Assembly: GCA_947629855.1 (NCBI GenBank)
Contig: CANRFI010000002.1
Coordinates: forward strand, 4,678 to 68,677
Length of the DNA: 64,000 nucleotides
From: an uncultured Clostridia bacterium
GTDB lineage: Bacteria; Bacillota_A; Clostridia; TANB77; CAG-508
Reading direction: 5' to 3'
Below the pieces are notes generated by a model. The model saw nothing but the letters and a program-made list of their open reading frames with translations, made no database searches and was not told the DNA's origin. Shown here one piece after another: positions 27,957 to 36,409 of this stretch (position 1 is its first letter; each line of letters opens with the position of its first letter). Both the position numbers and the translations under genes were made by a program.

Positions 27957-28642
27957 TGATACCATATTTTATTTGGAATGGAGTTAATTCTATAGAAAAA
28001 AATATAATAGTCAATGAATTACCACCAATCATAAAGGCTAATAAAAAAATAGAAGAACAGACTATACCTGGAAGAAGCGGAAAATTATATATTGATGATA
28101 ATACATATGACACTTTTGTATATCAAATAAAATGCACATTGGGCCCTAATGCAAATATTAGAGATATATCTAATTGGCTAAATGGTTTAGGAAAATTAAT
28201 ATTATCTTTAGAACCTGATAAATATTATGAGGGGATAATAAAGAACCAAATTGATTTTACAAAAGTATTACATGTATTTTATGAATTTCCTATAGAAATC
28301 GAGTTACAACCTTTTGCATATTCAATAGAAGAAATTGAGCATAATATTTCAGAACCAACGGAGATATATATAACTCAATCAACGACAGAAATAAAACCAT
28401 ATTATAAAATACATGGTTCCGGACAAGCTACATTAACAATTAATAATAAATCTCAAATAATAAAAAACATTGATGAATATATAGAATTGGATTCAAAAAT
28501 AGAAGAAGCTTATAAAGAAAGTAAAAACTTGAATAGCAGTATAAATGGGGAATTTTTAAATTTAGTTCCTGGGAAAAATGTAATAAGTTGGATTGGAAAT
28601 ATAACAAATATAGAAATAAAGTATAGGGAGACATTTATATGA
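27956..28642 (+). CDS. Distal tail protein (Dit)
   Basis: The 228-residue protein has the distal-tail N-terminal domain (PGRSGKLYIDDNTYD; an early galectin-like C-terminal half). It forms the hub between tube and tip. Start overlaps the tape measure stop. Confidence 0.87.
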   Translation: MIPYFIWNGVNSIEKNIIVNELPPIIKANKKIEEQTIPGRSGKLYIDDNTYDTFVYQIKCTLGPNANIRDISNWLNGLGKLILSLEPDKYYEGIIKNQIDFTKVLHVFYEFPIEIELQPFAYSIEEIEHNISEPTEIYITQSTTEIKPYYKIHGSGQATLTINNKSQIIKNIDEYIELDSKIEEAYKESKNLNSSINGEFLNLVPGKNVISWIGNITNIEIKYRETFI

Positions 28643-30750
28643 TTACATTATTTGATTCGAAATGTATAGATTTTGATAATAATGGTATTGGTATATTAAG
28701 AGATACATTAAATTGTGAAGTGGAAGAAACTCTTAATGGCGAACTTGTATTAAATTTAGAATATCCGATAAATTCTAAATATATTGAATTTATAAAAAAT
28801 GAAAATATTATAAAATGTGATGCAGGATTTGAAGAAGATCAATTATTCAGAATAAAAAATGTAAAGCCAAATTTAGAAACAATAACAGTTTACGCAGAGC
28901 ATATAACTTATGATTTAATAGATAATTTCCTTGAAGATACTTTTCCTCAAAATTTAAGTGGTTTGGCTTGCCTAGAGTGGATACTATCTCATACATTATA
29001 TACTCATAAATTCAAAGCATTTTCTAATATAGTAAAAAATGCAAGTGCAAGATATGTTAGAAAAAATCCAATGGAAGCTATATTAGGAGATGAAGATAAT
29101 AGTTTTGTAAATGTATGGGGCGGAGAGCTAGAACGCAATAATTTCATAATAAGCATGCTAACCAAAAGAGGCAGTAATAGAGGATACAAAATAAAATATA
29201 GAAAAAATCTTACAGGATTAGATTTTACAATAGATAATTCTAATATAGTAACAAAAATAATGCCTCAAGGGTATAATGGATTATTTTTACCCGAAAAATA
29301 TATAGATAGTCCACTAATTAATAATTATCCACATCCAAAAGTACAAATATTTGAATATGCTGATGTTAAAATTAAAGAAAAAGAAGATGATGAAGAAGGA
29401 TTTGAAACAGTTGAAGAAGCATATGAAGAATTGAGAAAATTAGCAAATTTGGAATATACAGAAAATAATGTAGACAAACCAAGTGTAAATTTAAAAGTGG
29501 ATTTTTTAGATTTATCAAAAACAACTGAATATAAAAATTATACTTTTTTAGAAAAAGTATTAATGGGAGATACAGTTACTGTTGAGTTAGATTATACTCA
29601 AGTAGAAGTTAGAGTCATAAAAACTACTTACAATTCACTATTACATAGATACACTAAATTAGAATTAGGAGAATTTAAAGCTAATTATATAGAAGATTCA
29701 AATAAAAATATTAGTAGTGTAGTAAAAAAGCAAACAGAAGAAATTGAAACATCTATACTGGATCAAGCAAAGAGTAATGCTTCAGATTTAATAAAAAAGG
29801 CAACAAATGGGTATATAGTTTTGAGACCTGAAGAAAATCCAACAGAAATTTTAATAATGAACAAACCAGATGTAAATAAAGCTGATAAAATTTGGAGATG
29901 GAATATGAACGGGTTTGCATATACTGATGAAGGTATTAACGGTACATATAAAACGGCTATGACAATGGATGGTTCAATTGTAGCGGATTTTATTACTTCA
30001 GGAATTTTAAGTGCAGACCTTATAAAAGCAGGAACAATGAGTTTAGAGCGATTACTTGGAGATGTTTTAACTTTAGGAGGAAGTAATAATAAGAGCGGAA
30101 GAATAGAAATAAAAGATTCTTCTGGAAATATAATGGCAATTTTAAACAATGAGGGCTTGACTTTAAGTAATGGTGCAAAACTAATAGGAGGAAATGGAGT
30201 ATTAAGCCAATTTCAATATAAATCTGGAGAATGGTTAGGTTATAACTTATATTATATGGAAGAGTATCGTGAAACAAGAATTATTTTAGATACATACATT
30301 CCAGAAAATTTTGTGGTTACGAGTGCAAAAATAACATTAGAGCATACACCTATAAATTGGAGCTATGCAGTTGAAAACAATCAAAATGCATATACATGGG
30401 GATATTGCAGAAATATAAGATTATACAAATCAGACACAACAGGACAAAAAATACAGATGGCTTTTTATAGTGAGATATATTCTGAATTTTATGGTAATGA
30501 AACAGAAATTGTAAATGCATTTGGTAAAAATGGATTTACAGCTAAAATACCAAGCGATTCTAATTTTAAAACAGAAGAAGTGGAAAGTATAGATATAAAA
30601 AACTTTCTTTCTCAAGGAAGAAATGTGTTTACTATTAGAACTGCAAATACACCACCTACTGCATATACAAATGGGAAATTAAATCCAGAAGGAATGCGAC
30701 AAACAGGAAGTGTAGAAGCAATTTTAAATATAGTTGGATATATGAAATAG
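28639..30750 (+). CDS. Tail endopeptidase / tail-associated hub protein
   Basis: The 703-residue protein has a phage-tail hub N-terminal half (residues 1-360; LLTLFDSK-like start, LGEFKANYIE) and a long C-terminal part. That part has a glycine-rich linker (LGGSNNKSGRIEIKDSSG) and an end domain resembling fibre attachment regions. It is probably the base of the tail tip, with possible host-wall cutting activity. No catalytic residues can be assigned with confidence. Confidence 0.85.
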   Translation: MITLFDSKCIDFDNNGIGILRDTLNCEVEETLNGELVLNLEYPINSKYIEFIKNENIIKCDAGFEEDQLFRIKNVKPNLETITVYAEHITYDLIDNFLEDTFPQNLSGLACLEWILSHTLYTHKFKAFSNIVKNASARYVRKNPMEAILGDEDNSFVNVWGGELERNNFIISMLTKRGSNRGYKIKYRKNLTGLDFTIDNSNIVTKIMPQGYNGLFLPEKYIDSPLINNYPHPKVQIFEYADVKIKEKEDDEEGFETVEEAYEELRKLANLEYTENNVDKPSVNLKVDFLDLSKTTEYKNYTFLEKVLMGDTVTVELDYTQVEVRVIKTTYNSLLHRYTKLELGEFKANYIEDSNKNISSVVKKQTEEIETSILDQAKSNASDLIKKATNGYIVLRPEENPTEILIMNKPDVNKADKIWRWNMNGFAYTDEGINGTYKTAMTMDGSIVADFITSGILSADLIKAGTMSLERLLGDVLTLGGSNNKSGRIEIKDSSGNIMAILNNEGLTLSNGAKLIGGNGVLSQFQYKSGEWLGYNLYYMEEYRETRIILDTYIPENFVVTSAKITLEHTPINWSYAVENNQNAYTWGYCRNIRLYKSDTTGQKIQMAFYSEIYSEFYGNETEIVNAFGKNGFTAKIPSDSNFKTEEVESIDIKNFLSQGRNVFTIRTANTPPTAYTNGKLNPEGMRQTGSVEAILNIVGYMK

Positions 30751-30762
30751 GAGGTCTTAAAA

Positions 30763-31812
30763 TTGAAAAGAATTATAAATCTTACAGTTGATTTTAAAAG
30801 TAAAATATATAATACTATATTTTTAAAACAAATGGATACGACTGTATTTATTATAAAAATATTAGATAATAATATTATTGCAAATTTAAATGATCAAACA
30901 ATAGACATATTATTCACAAAACCAAATGATAAAATAGTGCAACAACTTTCTTCAAATATAGACACAGAAAAAGGGATTGCAACAATTCCTTTAAAAGAAG
31001 ATTGTGTTAGGCATCCAGGAAAAGCAAAAATGGAATTAGAAGTAAAAAATACTAATAGTGAAGTAATATCATCATTTTATATTCCTATTTTTATAGAGAA
31101 AACCAGTAAAGGAAATGTAGAATCTGAAGATATGCCAAATTACTTTGAAGAATTTTCTAAGGCGATTGATGATTTAAAAAATAATTCTACAGAAATGTTA
31201 GAAAACATTAAAAAAGCAGAAGAAACTAGACAACAAAATGAAGAAAAAAGAACAGAATCAGAAAAAACTAGAACAGAAGCGGAAAAAACCAGAGTTTCTA
31301 AAGAAAAAGAAAGAGTATCAGCAGAAGAAACTAGGCAACAAAATGAGGATAAAAGAAAAGAATCAGAAACTGCTCGAAAAGAAGCGGAGAAAAAAAGAGT
31401 TTCTGCAGAAGAAACTAGAAACGAAAATGAAAATACAAGAAAAGAAGCAGAAAATTCTAGAGCTTTGGCAGAAGAAAAAAGAGCACAATTTCAAAAAGAA
31501 TTTAAGGAATATATAGAAAACAATAAGGTTGCATCTTATAAATATAGATTAGATATTGTAAATGATACAGAATTAGGAGATACAATAACAATTCCTTGTT
31601 ATTATAAAGTAGGGGCAAATGTTCTTGATGTTTATTATGTAGGGCAAAGATTAATAAAATGTACAACAAATGATGATTTAAATACAGGACATTATTCAGA
31701 AGTAGGAGATGCTGACAGTATAAGCAATCAAATAAAAATAACAAGTGATTGGAAAGCATCTGCTGGAAACTATTTTGAATTTGTAGTAAGGGGTGAATAC
31801 AATGAAACCTAG
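30763..31812 (+). CDS. Baseplate upper protein-like, with long coiled coil
   Basis: The N-terminal 115 residues form a BppU-like domain. Then a strongly charged coiled coil with repeated ETRxxNExxRxEAExxR units (about 145-255) leads to a small C-terminal domain. It starts at TTG after AGGAGG. The shape fits a stalk that holds the next protein away from the tail. Confidence 0.85.
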   Translation: MKRIINLTVDFKSKIYNTIFLKQMDTTVFIIKILDNNIIANLNDQTIDILFTKPNDKIVQQLSSNIDTEKGIATIPLKEDCVRHPGKAKMELEVKNTNSEVISSFYIPIFIEKTSKGNVESEDMPNYFEEFSKAIDDLKNNSTEMLENIKKAEETRQQNEEKRTESEKTRTEAEKTRVSKEKERVSAEETRQQNEDKRKESETARKEAEKKRVSAEETRNENENTRKEAENSRALAEEKRAQFQKEFKEYIENNKVASYKYRLDIVNDTELGDTITIPCYYKVGANVLDVYYVGQRLIKCTTNDDLNTGHYSEVGDADSISNQIKITSDWKASAGNYFEFVVRGEYNET

Positions 31813-32578
31813 TAATAATATTTTAAGTTTACTTCCTAAAAATGCAGGAATGCATAATAGCATTTGTAGAGGAGAAGATATAACGGATTTATTTTATGAT
31901 GGAACTTTATCAAAGCAAATTGAAAATGGAACTTTTGATGATATATTCATAGGAGACTATATAATAGGAAAACAAAGTAGTAGAAAATATTTAGTTGCAG
32001 ATTTGGATTATAGGCTACATTGTGGCGATACAGCATGCACTAAGCATCATATTTTAATGATACCAGAGAGAAGTATGGGAACGGAACAAATGAATGCATC
32101 TAATATTACAACAGGAGCTTACATAGGAAGCGAGATGTACACAAAGCATATAGGTGCTTATAGAACAATAATAAAGGATGATTTTGGGGCAGATCATATT
32201 TTAAAGCATAGAGAACATTTACAAAATGCAGTTACAAAAGGTTATTCTAGCGGTGGAACTTGGTATGACTCTGAAATAGAATTAATGAATGAGTGTATGG
32301 TTTATGGATCATATATTTTTACACCAGGAGTACATAATCAAGGTGGAAATGATACAGTAATACCAAACTTATATACAATAGACAAATCTCAATTATCATT
32401 ATTCAGATTAAAACCAGATTCAATTGTCGCATTAAACGATCAAGGAGTAAGACAATGGTACTGGTTAAGAGATGTTGTCTCTTCTGCGTACTTCGCTTAT
32501 GTGTCCGGCAATGGCCTTGCTAACTCCAACGGCGCTTCCAACTCTTACGGTGTTAGACCTGCATTTTTAATAATTTAA
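31802..32578 (+). CDS. DUF6273-like C-type-lectin-fold variable protein, probable receptor binding
   Basis: The 258-residue protein ends with the pattern WYWLRD...SNSYGVRPAFLI, typical of DUF6273/C-type-lectin folds. I start it at 31802 after AAGGGG. The last 30 codons before the end (32466-32555) switch from A/T-ending codons to NNC/NNT codons (GTC, TCC, GGC, AAC, TAC), unlike the rest of the gene. That is the appearance of a DGR variable repeat. It follows a stalk-like gene, so it is probably the tip adhesin. Confidence 0.82.
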   Translation: MKPSNNILSLLPKNAGMHNSICRGEDITDLFYDGTLSKQIENGTFDDIFIGDYIIGKQSSRKYLVADLDYRLHCGDTACTKHHILMIPERSMGTEQMNASNITTGAYIGSEMYTKHIGAYRTIIKDDFGADHILKHREHLQNAVTKGYSSGGTWYDSEIELMNECMVYGSYIFTPGVHNQGGNDTVIPNLYTIDKSQLSLFRLKPDSIVALNDQGVRQWYWLRDVVSSAYFAYVSGNGLANSNGASNSYGVRPAFLII

Positions 32579-32597
32579 ATTAAGAAGGAGGAGAAAA

Positions 32598-33002
32598 GTG
32601 GAAAAATTATTTAATTCAATAAGTATTTATTTTGGAATAATAGGAGGACTAATAATAAATTTTTTAGGTGGCTGGGATGGACTAGCAGCAACATTAGTAG
32701 GATTAGCAGTAGCAGATTATATAACAGGTGTATTAAAAGCCATACATAATAAAGAACTTTCAAGTGAAATTGGCATAAAAGGAATAATAAGAAAAGTAGT
32801 AATATTTATTTTAGTAGGAATATCAGTATTACTAGAAAAAAACTTAGGTATTCCTGCAATAAGAGAAATAGTAATGATGTTCTTTATTGCTAACGAAGGT
32901 ATAAGTTTACTAGAAAATGTATCACAAATGGGAGTGCCATTTCCAGAACAATTAAAGAATGTATTATTACAATTAAGAGATAAAAACAAGGAGGAGAAAT
33001 AA
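32598..33002 (+). CDS. Phage holin, holin-4/toxin-secretion family
   Basis: The 134-residue protein has about three membrane helices (residues 8-25, 30-45, 62-80) and the ADYITGVLKAI signature. It makes the membrane hole that starts lysis. GTG start after GGAGGAG. Confidence 0.93.
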   Translation: MEKLFNSISIYFGIIGGLIINFLGGWDGLAATLVGLAVADYITGVLKAIHNKELSSEIGIKGIIRKVVIFILVGISVLLEKNLGIPAIREIVMMFFIANEGISLLENVSQMGVPFPEQLKNVLLQLRDKNKEEK

Positions 33003-33003
33003 C

Positions 33004-33072
33004 ATGCAGAACAAAAACCATACAACTCGCTCTACTGTAAGAGAGAGAGAGAGAGAGCCATACTTTAAATAA
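33004..33072 (+). CDS. 22-residue peptide over an (AG)9 repeat
   Basis: AAGGAGG lies upstream of an ATG that opens a 22-codon frame containing RERERE, encoded by a pure (AG)9 tract at 33040-33057. A change of one repeat unit would shift the frame. It may be a leader peptide or simply a slippery non-coding tract. Confidence 0.35.
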   Translation: MQNKNHTTRSTVREREREPYFK

Positions 33073-33090
33073 TGAATGGGGGTGTCTAAT

Positions 33091-33579
33091 ATGATACCTC
33101 TTGCAGAAGATTATAGAAATTTTAAAAACGAAATCCAAACATTAAAAACAAAAATTAGTGATTTAGAAAATCAATCTTATGTAACTAAGGAAAAAGCACT
33201 AAAAACTACTGGGTGGTATAGAATTGCAAGATTAACAACACAAATTGGTCATGGAATATCTCAAATTGTTCAAATAAAAAGAAATTATAATCATGCTGGC
33301 AATGAAGTAATTTGTATTGTAGTGCAGTTTATTTATAACAAAGCACAAATAAAAATTTTATCATCACTAGCTCTTACGAGATTAATAAAAAAAGCAAGAG
33401 TAGTAATAAATAATACTAATGCTTATTTAGATATTCAATATGATGTGGGAGTTTCAGATAATAATGAAAATGTAGTATCAGTAAGTAGTATAATGAGTAA
33501 AGATTTTAATTTATTAGATTTTGAACCAGTTGATGATGAAGGGACTATTTGTACAACAATTGATATTGTTAATACATAA
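33091..33579 (+). CDS. Unrecognised phage protein with helical stalk
   Basis: The 162-residue protein has an N-terminal coiled-coil segment (about 5-35) and a beta-rich C-terminal domain. I start it at the ATG at 33091, with GGGGG 8 bases upstream. It sits between the holin and endolysin and could be a tail-surface protein, but this is not certain. Confidence 0.6.
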   Translation: MIPLAEDYRNFKNEIQTLKTKISDLENQSYVTKEKALKTTGWYRIARLTTQIGHGISQIVQIKRNYNHAGNEVICIVVQFIYNKAQIKILSSLALTRLIKKARVVINNTNAYLDIQYDVGVSDNNENVVSVSSIMSKDFNLLDFEPVDDEGTICTTIDIVNT

Positions 33580-33615
33580 ATTAAAAAAATAAATAATAAT
33601 AGGAGAGTGAATAAT

Positions 33616-34290
33616 ATGTTAAATGTAAAACAAAGACAAATGAACTTAAAGTTCCTAAATTTCTATTATAAAAATATTGATGGAATAGAAGGTGCAGGAA
33701 CAAAAGAAGCATATAAAAAATTTCAAAAAGAATATGGATTAGCAGTTGATGGTATTTATGGAAAAAATACAGATGCAAAATTAATTTCAGTTATTAAAGA
33801 TATTCAAACTAAAATAGGAACTAATCCAGATGGAGTAGCAGGGGATAATACAATTGCAAAATGTAAAGAATATCAATCAAAAAATGGACTAGCACCAGAT
33901 GGAATTTGTGGTGCAAATACAAGAGCAAAATTAAATTCAAGTGATTTAAGTTGGAATAATATAAAACATTTTAAAAAATCTGAGTTTACTTGTAAATGTG
34001 GTTGTGGACTTAACAATATGAATTTAAAAGTAGTAGAAATTGCAGACCAAATAAGAGAACACTTTGGAAAGCCTTGCATAGTAAATAGTGGTTGTAGATG
34101 TACAAGCCATAATAAAAAAGTAGGTGGTGTTACTAATTCAAGACATTTATCTGGAAAAGCAATAGATTTATATGTTCAAGGTATATCTGGAAATACATTA
34201 TTATCTTATACAAAGCAATTAGTAAATCAAGGAAAATTAAGATATACTTATTTAATAGGTGGAAATGCAGTACATATTGATGTTTTATAA
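33616..34290 (+). CDS. Endolysin: peptidoglycan-binding repeats plus peptidase M15
   Basis: The 224-residue protein starts with two peptidoglycan-binding units (about 5-60 and 60-100; GIEGAGTKEAYKKFQKE, GVAGDNTIAKCKEYQ). The M15 zinc peptidase domain (about 112-224) follows, with metal ligands at RHLSGKAIDLY and AVHIDV. It cleaves peptide cross-links of the cell wall at lysis. GGAGAG upstream of the ATG at 33616. Confidence 0.93.
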   Translation: MLNVKQRQMNLKFLNFYYKNIDGIEGAGTKEAYKKFQKEYGLAVDGIYGKNTDAKLISVIKDIQTKIGTNPDGVAGDNTIAKCKEYQSKNGLAPDGICGANTRAKLNSSDLSWNNIKHFKKSEFTCKCGCGLNNMNLKVVEIADQIREHFGKPCIVNSGCRCTSHNKKVGGVTNSRHLSGKAIDLYVQGISGNTLLSYTKQLVNQGKLRYTYLIGGNAVHIDVL

Positions 34291-34567
34291 AATAAAAAAG
34301 AGGGTTCCTATTTTAGGATACCCTCAGCAAATGCTTATAAGCCAAAGTTTATTAATATTAATAAACAGATATTATATATATATCCAATAAATAGAAAAAT
34401 ATTCTAAAAATAAAAAAGAAGAACTATGCATTTTGTTTGCATAGTTCAGAAATACTCATATAGAGTCATAGCCTTTCGGCAGATATATTAACATAAATGT
34501 TAATTATTAAATATATAATAACATTATAATTAAAAAAAGTCAATATTATTTTTAAAATTTGTTTAAA
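34291..34567. other. Gap between endolysin and the leftward MazF-like gene
   Basis: There is no gene. A hairpin with one bulge follows the lysin (34300-34309 with 34315-34325), and a 10-bp perfect hairpin lies at 34419-34428 with 34436-34445. Both probably stop or process transcripts. The rest is AT-rich with nothing else seen. Confidence 0.5.
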
Positions 34568-35131
34568 TTATAAATCTAATTGTTTTTTTAGTTTATTATT
34601 TATAATTTCAATAGTTTCTTTATTTAATTTTCCAATTTTTACACCTAATCTAGCTTTGTCTATTGTAAGAATATCTGATATTATAACTCTAGATGGATCT
34701 TTTGATAATATAGCATTACCTTCTAAATCACTACTTGTTATTGGAACATGATATTTAGTATTGATTTTATTTCCATCTCCTTCAATTGGCAAAACATTTA
34801 CTTTATCAGCATGCATATTTTGAGTTTTGTTTTGCATAATTACTACAGGATGCATTCCAAAAAGTTCTTTTCCAACTCCTACGGTTATGAAAGCATTATA
34901 GATTTCGCCTTTTACTGGTATAACAGGATGAAGTTTATTATAATTATTTTTTTTTGATAGAGAATATTCATAGGAAATATAATTCATTTTACAAATAGAA
35001 GGTATATCTTTTATTATATCTGTCATTTTTCTAAATGAAGTATTTTTTATGTTAGATAAAATGCCATTGAACATAGATAAAAGAGTTGCTTTATGTATAT
35101 TTTCTAAATCATTTAAATCGTTGTAATTCAT
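34568..35131 (-). CDS. MazF/PemK-like protein with N-terminal extension
   Basis: Residues 70-187 match the MazF/PemK ribonuclease fold (KGEIYNAFITVGVGKELFGMHP; a late SRVIISDILTIDKARLG). The N-terminal 70 residues are an added helical part. MazF toxins cut mRNA. No small antitoxin gene lies next to it, so the N-terminal part may serve that role, or it is a solitary phage conversion gene. It is opposite in strand to the late genes, as expected for a gene expressed in the lysogen. Confidence 0.78.
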   Translation of the reverse strand: MNYNDLNDLENIHKATLLSMFNGILSNIKNTSFRKMTDIIKDIPSICKMNYISYEYSLSKKNNYNKLHPVIPVKGEIYNAFITVGVGKELFGMHPVVIMQNKTQNMHADKVNVLPIEGDGNKINTKYHVPITSSDLEGNAILSKDPSRVIISDILTIDKARLGVKIGKLNKETIEIINNKLKKQLDL

Positions 35132-35348
35132 TGTAATCCTCCTCGTATTGGATAATATAACATAGTTTTAGTAAAAATGCAATAGAAGAATTATAATATA
35201 CAAGATTTTTACACAAATTTCGACAAACAAATTAAAACAAATATGTGTACAATATAATTGAGTATGATATTTAAAAAAAATATTTTGCAATTTAAACGAT
35301 TGTATGATAAAATATTAGCACGAAAGTTATTTGATTTTTAATTCTAAA

Positions 35349-35438
35349 TTTGACAACTTTTTGACAACCATTTTTTTAGAAAATAAGGAAAAAATGGATA
35401 ATATAGACAACTATTTTAAGAATAAAAAAGTTGTCAAA
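35349..35438. promoter_or_regulatory. Putative integrase arm-type sites, right (four copies)
   Basis: TTTGACAAC-type sites lie at 35349-35358 and 35360-35369 (11 bp apart, as on the left), at 35404-35412 with one mismatch, and inverted at 35429-35438 (AGTTGTCAAA). They stand 30-120 bp from attR, the expected layout of an attP arm. Confidence 0.55.
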
Positions 35439-35464
35439 ACCATTAAATAGCAAAGAAAAACCTC

Positions 35465-35507
35465 AATATGCCAATATAGCTCAGTTGGTAGAGCAACAGA
35501 TTCGTAA
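35465..35507 (+). repeat. attR: 43-bp direct repeat at tRNA-Thr
   Basis: Identical to 2616-2658. From 35508 on the sequence is host and completes the tRNA. Confidence 0.93.
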
Positions 35508-35545
35508 CCTGTAGGTCGGGAGTTCGATTCTCCCTATTGGCTCCA
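35470..35545 (+). tRNA. tRNA-Thr(CGT), rebuilt by the prophage
   Basis: The 76-base gene folds as a cloverleaf with encoded CCA: acceptor GCCAATA/TATTGGC, D stem GCTC/GAGC, anticodon loop TTCGTAA, T stem GGGAG/CTCCC. Anticodon CGT reads ACG (Thr). One anticodon-stem pair (A31-C39) is mismatched. The first 38 bases come from the phage, so its expression depends on a promoter carried at the phage's right end. Confidence 0.93.
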
Positions 35546-35578
35546 AACTGAATTTAGAATATATGAAATATACAAAAT

Positions 35579-35608
35579 TTGACATAAGTGAACATAAAGT
35601 GGTATAAT
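35579..35608 (+). promoter_or_regulatory. Promoter of the Spo0A-C-like gene
   Basis: TTGACA (35579-35584), 18 bases and TATAAT (35603-35608). A perfect palindrome CGGATATCCG (35619-35628) lies just downstream and could be an operator. Confidence 0.75.
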
Positions 35609-35679
35609 GAAAATATAGCGGATATCCGTTATAATAAAAAAGAGGAGGAAGCCATCCTAGAAAAGATGGTAAAAAAGCA

Positions 35680-36213
35680 ATGAGCGGAAAAACATTAGTA
35701 AGGGAAATTTTAAAAATGACTCCGGATGAGCGGAGAATTGTAAGAGATTTTCTTGGCGCAATTAATGATGAAGAAGCAGAAAAAATTCGTTCAATGTATG
35801 AAAATGATCTGCAAATGGGCGAAGAGTCTTTAGAAGAAACAGAAGTAGAAAAAGTCCAAAATGCAACAGATGAAGAATTAGAAAAAATTGTTACTAATGA
35901 ACTTCACAAGTTGAGGATTTCTGCACAACTTAAAGGATATGAATATATCAAGTCAGCAACTATAATGTTGATTAAAGATATGGACTTGATAAATTTTATA
36001 ACCAAAGGATTGTATGTAGATTTGGCGGATAAATACAAAACAACTCCTAGTAGAGTAGAACGTTCAATTCGCCATGCAATCGAAAAAGCGTGGAAATGTG
36101 ATGAAACATTGGAAAAAAGAAGTAAAATTTTCGGATATAAAATAAATCCTGATAATAAAAAACCGACTAATTCTGAATTTCTTGCATTCCTAGCAGAGTA
36201 TATCAAGCTATAA
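35680..36213 (+). CDS. Spo0A C-terminal-like DNA-binding protein (host)
   Basis: The 177-residue protein has an N-terminal helical part (1-70) and a Spo0A-C-like domain (75-170), in which KYKTTPSRVERSIRHAIEKAW matches the recognition helix of Spo0A over 20 positions. It has no receiver domain. It contains an in-frame CGG (35731-35733) that is read straight through as one residue, a counter-example to the frame anomaly seen elsewhere. Codon use is a little less AT-biased than its neighbours. Confidence 0.78.
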   Translation: MSGKTLVREILKMTPDERRIVRDFLGAINDEEAEKIRSMYENDLQMGEESLEETEVEKVQNATDEELEKIVTNELHKLRISAQLKGYEYIKSATIMLIKDMDLINFITKGLYVDLADKYKTTPSRVERSIRHAIEKAWKCDETLEKRSKIFGYKINPDNKKPTNSEFLAFLAEYIKL

Positions 36214-36246
36214 ATGAAAAAATAATGGTTGGCTAAAAATCCTTTT

Positions 36247-36285
36247 GATGGGGTACTTGTACATACAAGAACCTCATCATTTTTT
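36247..36285 (+). terminator. Terminator
   Basis: Stem 36247-36261 with 36264-36278 (two non-pairs), then a T tract. Confidence 0.75.
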
Positions 36286-36409
36286 ATCTGATAATAACGC
36301 TATAGAATTATGAAATTATTGCAAAAAGATATTCTATATGATAAAATAAAATCGAAATAAAATTATATAAACATATATGATTATAAAAACTGAAAAAGGG
36401 AGAAATGCA

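Larger units (their letters stand above)
2659..35507. mobile_element. Siphovirus-type prophage integrated in tRNA-Thr(CGT)
   Basis: The element is about 32.8 kb and bounded by the 43-bp att repeats. It has every expected module in order: tyrosine integrase, repressor region, early genes, replication, terminase, HK97-type head, non-contractile tail, holin and endolysin. A MazF-like gene sits at the right end. Five of its genes show the CGG frame anomaly described in the findings; the rest look intact. The left end carries integrase and the right end carries the copy of the tRNA 5' half that restores the host gene. Confidence 0.95.

Noticed and set aside
30763..31516. A second gene within the coiled-coil region of the baseplate protein
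   Set aside because: An overlapping open frame at 31238 arises from the Lys/Glu-rich repeats; it has no ribosome site.
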